Positions 1-5,999 of a stretch of DNA of 12,350 bases are shown piece after piece. A program made the translations under genes and the position numbers. Location: positions 1 to 12,350 of the forward strand of contig JAKEHD010000516.1 of the NCBI GenBank assembly GCA_022615215.1. Direction: 5' to 3'. Under the pieces are notes generated by a model that ran no database searches, had not been told where the DNA came from, and worked only from the letters and a program-made list of their open reading frames with translations. The stretch comes from Blastocatellia bacterium. GTDB lineage: Bacteria; Acidobacteriota; Blastocatellia; UBA7656. How positions within the stretch are numbered: the first letter of the stretch is position 1; every line of letters starts with the position of its first letter.

Positions 1-26
1 CGCGACCACGCGATTACGCGACCACG
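1..26. repeat. Short tandem repeat at window edge, 16-bp period, about 1.6 copies
   Basis: The 10-mer CGCGACCACG occurs at 1-10 and again at 17-26, separated by CGATTA. This gives a 16-bp period cut off by the window edge. It lies just downstream of the ADOP permease that ends at 55. It may be the end of a longer intergenic repeat or chance in GC-rich spacer; the window does not show enough to decide. Confidence 0.35.
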
Positions 27-54
27 CTCCGCTGCCGGACGACGGACGATTATT

Positions 55-2502
55 TTATTCGTAACGAAGCGCGACCATCGGGTCTACCTTCGACGCGCGT
101 CGCGCAGGCACGTAACAGGCCGCAAGCGTTATCAACATCAACAGCAGCGTGATGCCGATGAACGTCACAGGGTCGGTTGCGCTCACCCCATAGAGCACGT
201 CTGCCATAAGAGGCGTCAGAACGAATGCGACGGCGAGTCCTATCGTCAGGCCGATGAGAGCGAGCACGAGCCCCTTCTTCAGAATCAGCCGCAACACGTC
301 GAGCGGTTGCGCGCCAATCGCCACTCGTATGCCGATCTCGCGCGTGCGTTGAGCCACCGAATAGGCCGTCACGCCGTATATGCCTATCGCCGCGAGTGTC
401 AATGCAAGGATGCCGAAGGCTCCCAGAAGAGCCGCTGCTATGCGGGCAGGAAAGAGCGCAAGTTCCAGATGCTCGGCGAAGGTCTTGATCTCATATAGCG
501 GAAGGTGCGCGTCGAGATTGCGGACCTCGCTCCGAATCGCAGAGATCATAGCCTTCGAATCGGAAGTCGTGCGCACTACAAGCGTTGTGAACGAATTGTA
601 GGATTGAACCAGAGGCGAGTAGATGAAGGGCTGAGGCGCTTCTCCTATTGTCCAGTATTTGCCATCCTTTGCGACGCCGACTATTTCAATGAACGGTCCC
701 TGCTCGTTGTTGAAGCTGATACGGCGGCCCACACCGTCCCCAGGCGATTTCGCCTCCGGGAAGAATTTACGGACGAACGCTTCGTTGACTATGACAACGC
801 GCGGCGCTTTCTCATCGTCCTGCTCTGTGAAATCGCGCCCGTCCACGAGCGGAGTCCCCATGGTCGCAAAGTAGTTCAACCCGATAGATGAAACCATGGC
901 CGTAGGCACATTCGCTCCGCGCACGGGAGGTTGCCCCTCGACGTATACGTCGTTGCTCGAATAGTTGAGGCTCAAGGGAAAAAGATCCGTAAGCGAAGCC
1001 GAGCGCACTCCGGGCAGTGATTGGACGCGCTCTATAACCTGGCGGTGGAATTGCTGCCCCTTCGCCTGATCGTAGCCCTGCAATCCGAGATCGAAAGAGA
1101 TTTTCAACCCGTTTTCGATTTCGAATCCGGGGTTCATGGTCTGCACCTGTTGCAAAGCGCGAACCACGAGTCCGGCCGCTATCAGCAGCACGAACGATAG
1201 AGCTATCTGAGCCACTACGAGCGCGCTGCGCAGGCGCGAGCGGCTATGCCCGGATTGCGAAGCGGCGTCCTTCAATGCGGGCACGAGACCGGGTTTCGTC
1301 GTCTGCAATGCGGGCACGAGACCGAAGACCAGTGTTGTCGCAATCGAAACCACGAGCGAAAAGACCAGCACTCGCCAATCGATAGCGACAGGCATCGTGA
1401 GGGGAATGTCGAGCGGCGGCTTGAAGGCGAGTGCGAGGTCCACGATCCACTTTGCGAGCAGGAACCCGGCCGTGCCTCCCACAAGCGATAACAAAAGGTT
1501 TTCCGTGAGCAGTTGACGAACGATTCGGAAACGGTTTGCGCCGAGCGACAGCCGTATGGCTATCTCTCTGCGCCGTTCGGCCCCGCGCGCCAGCAAAAGG
1601 TTTGCGAGATTCGTGCAGGCTATCAGCAAAACAAGCCCGACCGTTGCCATCAGTACCCAGGTGAAATTCAGCACATCGCCCCTTATCGAGGGCAGTATGA
1701 ATCCCGTAGGCACGAGGCTTATGACCCGCCCCTCATCGTCGGGATACTCTTTGCCCAGTTGTTGGGCGAGGACGTTCAGAGAGCTTTCGGCCTGCTCGCG
1801 TGTTATGCCCGGTTTGAGGCGGCCTGTGGCGAAAATATTATGAGTGCCTCGACGGTCCATCCAGTCATTGCCCGGTTCTATCCAGGGCTGCATCATCATG
1901 GGTGCCCAGATATCGGGCGTATAGATGAGTTCGGTACCAATGAACCCTTCGGGCGCGACGCCGATTATGTTGAACGTGTGGCCGTTGATTATGATCTCCT
2001 TGCCGATGACGCCGGGGCTTGCGCCGAAACGATTCTGCCAGAAGGCGTGGCTTATGACGACAACAGGGTGCGCGAGGCGTGCGCGGTCTTCTTCCTGAGT
2101 GAACGCGCGACCGAGATGCGCCTTCACGCCGAGCACATCGAAGTAGTTGCCCGATACGAGATAGCCCCAGGCGCGCTCGTTTTGTCCGTCGCGGCTGAGG
2201 CTCATGGGCACGGGGCGTGTAGCAAAAATCCCTGCGAGCGCTTCGTTGCGGTCGCGAAAGTCCAGGTATGTGGGATAAGAGAAAGCCTGAATCGAAGAGC
2301 CTTTGCCCGTTACGGCCACAGCGAAAATCTCTTGGGGATCAGTGACCGGAAACGGGCGCAGGAGGATGGTGTTGACAAGGCTGAATATGGCCGTGTTTGC
2401 GCCTATTCCGAGAGCTAAAGAGATTACTGCGATTGCTGCGAATCCGGGGCTTTTCAGCAGACGCCTCACCCCGAAACGTATATCCTGAAGCAAGGTTTCC
2501 AT
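55..2502 (-). CDS. ADOP-family (MacB/FtsX-like) ABC transporter permease, copy 1
   Basis: An 815-residue inner-membrane permease with the duplicated MacB/FtsX layout of the acidobacterial orphan permeases. The first helix is at about 21-48, followed by a periplasmic MacB_PCD-like domain (about 50-275) and three helices (about 280-305, 333-360, 377-400). A second copy follows: helix about 426-450, periplasmic domain about 455-680, and helices about 685-718, 740-768 and 778-800. Each half carries the cytoplasmic coupling motif after its first helix of the FtsX triplet: EIAIRLSLGA at 313-322 and EIGIRVAIGA at 722-731. The protein ends in VDPMVALRYE, typical of the family. The start is fixed by AGGAGG at 2509-2514, six bases before the ATG. 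In MacB-type systems such permeases couple to an ATPase to move or extrude substrates or work mechanically on the periplasm. No ATPase gene is present here and the substrate is unknown. It is last in a possible minus-strand unit after the amidohydrolase. Confidence 0.95.
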   Translation of the reverse strand: METLLQDIRFGVRRLLKSPGFAAIAVISLALGIGANTAIFSLVNTILLRPFPVTDPQEIFAVAVTGKGSSIQAFSYPTYLDFRDRNEALAGIFATRPVPMSLSRDGQNERAWGYLVSGNYFDVLGVKAHLGRAFTQEEDRARLAHPVVVISHAFWQNRFGASPGVIGKEIIINGHTFNIIGVAPEGFIGTELIYTPDIWAPMMMQPWIEPGNDWMDRRGTHNIFATGRLKPGITREQAESSLNVLAQQLGKEYPDDEGRVISLVPTGFILPSIRGDVLNFTWVLMATVGLVLLIACTNLANLLLARGAERRREIAIRLSLGANRFRIVRQLLTENLLLSLVGGTAGFLLAKWIVDLALAFKPPLDIPLTMPVAIDWRVLVFSLVVSIATTLVFGLVPALQTTKPGLVPALKDAASQSGHSRSRLRSALVVAQIALSFVLLIAAGLVVRALQQVQTMNPGFEIENGLKISFDLGLQGYDQAKGQQFHRQVIERVQSLPGVRSASLTDLFPLSLNYSSNDVYVEGQPPVRGANVPTAMVSSIGLNYFATMGTPLVDGRDFTEQDDEKAPRVVIVNEAFVRKFFPEAKSPGDGVGRRISFNNEQGPFIEIVGVAKDGKYWTIGEAPQPFIYSPLVQSYNSFTTLVVRTTSDSKAMISAIRSEVRNLDAHLPLYEIKTFAEHLELALFPARIAAALLGAFGILALTLAAIGIYGVTAYSVAQRTREIGIRVAIGAQPLDVLRLILKKGLVLALIGLTIGLAVAFVLTPLMADVLYGVSATDPVTFIGITLLLMLITLAACYVPARRASKVDPMVALRYE
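1273..1324. repeat. 19-bp exact direct repeat inside ADOP permease 1
   Basis: CAATGCGGGCACGAGACCG occurs at 1273-1291 and 1306-1324, a 33-bp (11-codon) offset, so the frame is kept. On the coding strand it encodes the doubled peptide GLVPAL at about residues 395-400 and 405-410, at the cytoplasmic end of a helix. A GL.PAL-type motif followed by a second PAL is usual at this place in the family. Exact DNA identity over 19 bases suggests a recent local duplication or gene-conversion event, or plain codon coincidence. Confidence 0.6.
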
Positions 2503-2661
2503 TGCGTACCTCCTGTTTTGTATGAGACCCTGATACCCTTAGAACGATGAATGGCGAACGCATTGTTCCGCTTGAATGGCCAAACGGCACGCCGACGAAG
2601 CTTCCTGCTCAAATTATTTCCAAGACTTGATTCGAATTGCCTGAAACGGAAAGTCCCTGCT

Positions 2662-4095
2662 TCATCTGCCTTGTTCATAGGACGAGGCCATCTCTTCGCG
2701 CAGTTGCTTCAATCTCTCTGCCGATAGCCACTGCCCTCGAACCATCACGCCGTCAAGAGCAGAGACGTTCGATATGTCTTCGAGAGGGTTTTTTGCAAGC
2801 AATAAAAGATCGGCTCGCGCCCCTACCGAAACCGTGCCGAACGCGCGGGCGCGGCGAACGTGTTTCGTGATGAACTCTCCTGCGTTTCGCGTCCCCGTGG
2901 CGAGCGCCTGATATGGAGTGAGTCCCGCAGATACGAGTTCTCTTAGTTCCAGATGCGCCGATTGTCCGGGGAAGAGGCCCGGCGCTGAGGAGTCTGTCCC
3001 TAAAAGCAGAAGCACTCCGGCGTCGCTCAGACCTCTGGTTAATTTCTTGACGAAGGGATATTTTATGCGCTCACGCTCGGCGAACATCTCAATATCCCGC
3101 CGGTTCGTGAAATTATTCGACTTCCACATGCGCAACACATTGGGGTGAAGGTATCGCGTCTCTGAATCCGTCAACACCGCGTTTATATCTTCGAGTTGCC
3201 TTTCGGTCGCGGCGATGAAGGAGAGATTGGGCGTCACGGCCGTTCCGGCATCGCGTGTCGCTTTGGCGATGCCGGGGATTTTCGTTTCATCGGGCGGAGT
3301 CAATTTGCCGCCCTGAAGTCGCGCATCGCTCGCCCCGCCGAAGTATGCGAAGAAATACTCTTCGCCGTGAGCTATCATGGCCTGCCCCGCATCAAGGGCG
3401 CGTTCCACTCCGACCTGTCGCGGGATGTGGCCGACCACGGCAAGCCCCTCTTTTTTGGCCGCAGCAATTAGCGCCGTGTATGCCTCAGGCGGCAGCCGGT
3501 TGTAGACCTTTATCAGGTCATATCCGGCGCGCTTCTGTTCAGCGACAACACGCCTCGCGCCTTCGGCAGTTGTCACAGCCACGCTTACGGAGCGAAAGAT
3601 AGGCGGGTCTCCATCCACCACAGGCCCGCTCGTGTAAAGCGTCGGGCCGAGCATCTCGTTGCGCGCGAGCCGCTCGCGGTATTCGAGCAAGTCAGGAGCG
3701 CCGCTCTGCGCTCCGCTGAGATGAAGCACGGTCGTTACGCCGTAGGCCAGATAAGAAAGAAACTCATCCGTAGACCTCAAGTGTATGTGCAAATCCGCGA
3801 GGCCCGGCATCAGATAGCGTCCGCGACCGTCGATTCTCAAAGCATCATCGGGCACATTCGTAGTTCCGGCAGGCCCGATCTCCGAAATAATCCCGTCGCG
3901 CACGATGACGGTTCGAGCTACAAGAACGTGCTCTCTGTCCATTGGCACGACGTTGACGTTGATGAACGCGACGGCTTTATTCTTAGACTGCGGGACCGGC
4001 TCCTGGCGACTCTGTGCCGGGAGTAAATTGGCGCAGGCTATGATGAGTAGTAATGGCAGGTAGGTTGTGAGAAAAACAATTTTCTTGATAAGCAT
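2662..4095 (-). CDS. Secreted or lipid-anchored amidohydrolase-superfamily metal hydrolase
   Basis: A 477-residue protein of the metal-dependent amidohydrolase superfamily, in the imidazolonepropionase/prolidase-like branch. A hydrophobic export signal covers about residues 5-20 and ends in IIAC, which fits a lipobox with Cys21; a conventional cleavage near PAQ-S28 is the alternative. The small N-terminal beta domain (about 42-95) is followed by a TIM barrel with a full set of candidate metal ligands: H103 and H105 (DLHIH), K196 (DLIKVY, the likely carboxylated lysine), H223 (VGHIP), H243 (IAHGE) and D368 (LGTDSS). The C-terminal GTVSVGARADLLLL segment closes the beta domain as usual. Such enzymes hydrolyse C-N bonds in amides, ureas, cyclic imides or dipeptides; the substrate cannot be told here. 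The ATG is the first start after an in-frame stop, but GAAGG abuts it directly, which is too close for a normal Shine-Dalgarno site. The start is therefore less certain than the gene. It lies 60 bases after the propeller gene and 159 before ADOP1. Confidence 0.92.
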   Translation of the reverse strand: MLIKKIVFLTTYLPLLLIIACANLLPAQSRQEPVPQSKNKAVAFINVNVVPMDREHVLVARTVIVRDGIISEIGPAGTTNVPDDALRIDGRGRYLMPGLADLHIHLRSTDEFLSYLAYGVTTVLHLSGAQSGAPDLLEYRERLARNEMLGPTLYTSGPVVDGDPPIFRSVSVAVTTAEGARRVVAEQKRAGYDLIKVYNRLPPEAYTALIAAAKKEGLAVVGHIPRQVGVERALDAGQAMIAHGEEYFFAYFGGASDARLQGGKLTPPDETKIPGIAKATRDAGTAVTPNLSFIAATERQLEDINAVLTDSETRYLHPNVLRMWKSNNFTNRRDIEMFAERERIKYPFVKKLTRGLSDAGVLLLLGTDSSAPGLFPGQSAHLELRELVSAGLTPYQALATGTRNAGEFITKHVRRARAFGTVSVGARADLLLLAKNPLEDISNVSALDGVMVRGQWLSAERLKQLREEMASSYEQGR

Positions 4096-4155
4096 CCTTC
4101 ATATCATACAGATTCGAACGTCGACTGTCTCGCTATATCAGGCGCAAGGACCGCA

Positions 4156-5535
4156 TTAATACTTCAGTCTGTCGGACTCAGAGGATTGACCCTGTGAGGC
4201 AGACGGGTTCGATACCGCGAATAGATAACGCTGCCCGCGAATAAAAATCATGCCCTCTGAGATAGCTGGCGTGGCCATCAAAACTTCTCCCATGTGGTTG
4301 GTTCCAAGCAACTCGAATTCAGGGCCGGCTTCGACCACATGCACATTTCCGTCTTCGCTCGCGAGATAGAGCTTGCCATCTGCGGCCACGGGCGAGGCGC
4401 TGTACGTGCCGCCCGTCTCCGGGACTCGCCGTTGATAGACGAGTTCGCCCGTCCGCGCGCGATAGCAACTCAGCACACCGTTGTCCGCGCAGACGTACAG
4501 ATAATCGCCATAGACTATGGGTGTGGGCGTATACGGCCCGCCCTTGCTCACTTGCCAGGCGATGTGCGAACCGGAATTCCCGCCTTCCTCAAGCGATATG
4601 GTCCCGGTCGCGCCGGGCCGCACGGCATAAAAATGTCGGCCTCGCGGCGCCCCCCCGCTCAGGTATATCAATCCGTGCGCGGCGATGGGAGCCGGGACAC
4701 GCACCTCCGCGTAATCGCTTATCCGCCATAACTCCCTGCCCGTCGCGGGGTCCATACCGCGAATGAATCGGGGCGAGATGGTTATCAATTCAGCGCGCCC
4801 CTTGCCTTGATAGATAAGCGGAGTGCTCCAGGATGGAAGCTCATCGCGTTCGGCAACCCATACTCGCTTGCCCGTAGCGAGGTCATAAGCGGCGACGAAA
4901 GAGTTCTGCCGGCTGTCGCATTGAAGTATGACCATGTTCCGATAGATGATGGGAGATGAGGCCGTTCCCCACTGGTATTCCGGCAGTCCCACATAACCCA
5001 CATCCAGCACGCCGAGGTCTTGCTTCCAGAGCAGCCTGCCGTTGAAGTCGTAGCAATAAAGTCCCTCAGAGCCGAAGGATGCGACAAGGTGTTTGCCGTC
5101 TGTGACGGGAGTCGAGTTCGCGTGGCTGGCTTTCAGATGGCGTTTGATCTTGGGCGCGCCTTCATGTGCGGTTCGCTCCCATAGAATCCTGCCGCTCGTT
5201 TTCTCCAGACAGTAAACGCGCCAGACGTGCTTTGCGGTGTCACCGGCGACCGTCCGCCCGCTCGTGGCACCGTGTTGAAAATTGACTTGAGGATCGCTGC
5301 TGATGGCGGTTGTCACAAATACCCTGTCGCCCCATACTACGGGGCTGGAATGAGCAAGCCCCGGAATGGGAATTTTCCATTTGATATTTTGCGAAGTCTC
5401 CGCATTCCACGCGGTCGGCGCGGGACGTCCGTCTGAGATGCCCGAAGCCTGCGGCCCGCGAAACTGAGGCCAGTTCTGAGCATAACCTGCGGTGGTTATG
5501 CATAAACAAATAATCGCAGCGATGATGCATTTCAT
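4156..5535 (-). CDS. Secreted PQQ-like (BamB-like) beta-propeller repeat protein
   Basis: A 459-residue exported protein. The N-terminus has a lysine, a hydrophobic core at about residues 4-16 and a signal-peptidase I site GYA-Q after residue 19. The mature part opens with NWPQFRGP, a common opening of these propellers in Acidobacteriota and Planctomycetota. Quinoprotein-type blades follow, recognisable by G-x-x-x-W/Y endings: TSGRILWE (about 113-120), NGRLLWK (165-171), TGKRVWV (221-227), TGRELWR (265-271) and TGELVYQ (362-368). The fold is a beta-propeller like BamB or PQQ dehydrogenases, but no PQQ-binding or catalytic residues stand out. A binding or scaffold role in the periplasm or outside the cell is the safer reading. 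The start is ambiguous. ATG at 5535 best fits a signal peptide but has no clear ribosome site. GTG at 5553 has GAGG (5559-5562) five bases upstream and adds six residues. ATG at 5622 would put 29 residues before the signal peptide and is unlikely. Confidence 0.9.
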   Translation of the reverse strand: MKCIIAAIICLCITTAGYAQNWPQFRGPQASGISDGRPAPTAWNAETSQNIKWKIPIPGLAHSSPVVWGDRVFVTTAISSDPQVNFQHGATSGRTVAGDTAKHVWRVYCLEKTSGRILWERTAHEGAPKIKRHLKASHANSTPVTDGKHLVASFGSEGLYCYDFNGRLLWKQDLGVLDVGYVGLPEYQWGTASSPIIYRNMVILQCDSRQNSFVAAYDLATGKRVWVAERDELPSWSTPLIYQGKGRAELITISPRFIRGMDPATGRELWRISDYAEVRVPAPIAAHGLIYLSGGAPRGRHFYAVRPGATGTISLEEGGNSGSHIAWQVSKGGPYTPTPIVYGDYLYVCADNGVLSCYRARTGELVYQRRVPETGGTYSASPVAADGKLYLASEDGNVHVVEAGPEFELLGTNHMGEVLMATPAISEGMIFIRGQRYLFAVSNPSASQGQSSESDRLKY

Positions 5536-5626
5536 AAAAACATTAAAACACACTTGAGCCTCGATTTCTTGTAGGATTCCGATGTCGCCGCCCGCTATCT
5601 CAGTCATTTTCTTCATGCACATCTCT

Positions 5627-5953
5627 TCAATAATTTGCCTTCTTCCGCCTGGGTTTCATCACTGCCAGGATGATGTATTTCAAGACTGTAAACATGACGT
5701 GCGGCCTTTTGTTCTCGAAGTTGCCCGATGTCAGCGCCACAACCATATCGCGCGGCAGCATCTCGAATCGGCCTGATTTGAATAGCGAGTCTATCTCCTC
5801 GGGAAATGTCCGACAAGCTGCCAGCTTGTCGATGGCTGCCGGTCGCACGATTAGCGAAGCGGGCGACAATCTAGCAGATTGTCGGACTTAAAGATTTCTT
5901 TCTTATCCAGCGCAGCCGTTTTCATGGTTTCAGGGCGTCGTCTTTGACGACAT
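5627..5953 (-). pseudogene. Small gene of unknown function, interrupted by an 80-bp palindromic element
   Basis: On the minus strand an ATG at 5925 opens a frame (MKTAALDKKEIF...) that runs into the palindromic element at 5887-5808 and stops inside it at 5851. The frame leaving the element continues FPEEIDSLFKSGRFEML... to a stop at 5627. Removing exactly 80 bases (5808-5887) puts both parts in one frame and gives a stop-free 72-residue protein. Its C-terminus has a short hydrophobic stretch (FTVLKYIILAV) and a basic tail (KPRRKK). A better ribosome site, AAGGAG at 5960-5965, sits six bases before an ATG at 5953. That frame (MSSKTTP) stops at 5930, but losing one C of the CCC at 5935-5933 would fuse it in frame to MKTAAL and give about 81 residues. 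I do not recognise the family. It lies between ADOP2 and the propeller gene on the same strand. The frame joining is seen directly; that this was once a functional gene is inferred. Confidence 0.55.
5808..5887. repeat. REPIN-like 80-bp element: two hairpins in inverted orientation
   Basis: The ends are 14-bp inverted repeats with one mismatch: GTCCGACAAGCTGC at 5808-5821 against the complement of GCAGATTGTCGGAC at 5874-5887. Each end is itself a near-perfect hairpin. The left one has a 10-bp stem CGACAAGCTG/CAGCTTGTCG (5811-5820, 5822-5831) with a single central base. The right one has a 9-bp stem CGACAATCT/AGATTGTCG (5864-5872, 5876-5884) with a three-base loop. About 32 bases separate the hairpins. 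This two-hairpin inverted design is that of REPINs (paired REP sequences moved by RAYT transposases). No target duplication is visible at the flanks (TTTAA and ATTTCC on the minus strand), which fits that mechanism. No RAYT gene is in the window and copy number cannot be seen. Confidence 0.65.
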
Positions 5954-5999
5954 GTATGACTCCTTTGACGAAGCCGCGCAGACTGATCTTCTCGCCATC

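Noticed and set aside
1513..2418. Plus-strand 301-codon open frame
   Set aside because: It is antisense to the well-supported ADOP permease 1, has no ribosome site and a composition unlike protein (many His, Arg, Cys, Tyr scattered).
5811..5831. Perfect 10-bp hairpin considered as a rho-independent terminator
   Set aside because: The loop is one base, there is no T-run after it on either strand, and it is one half of a larger inverted-repeat element.
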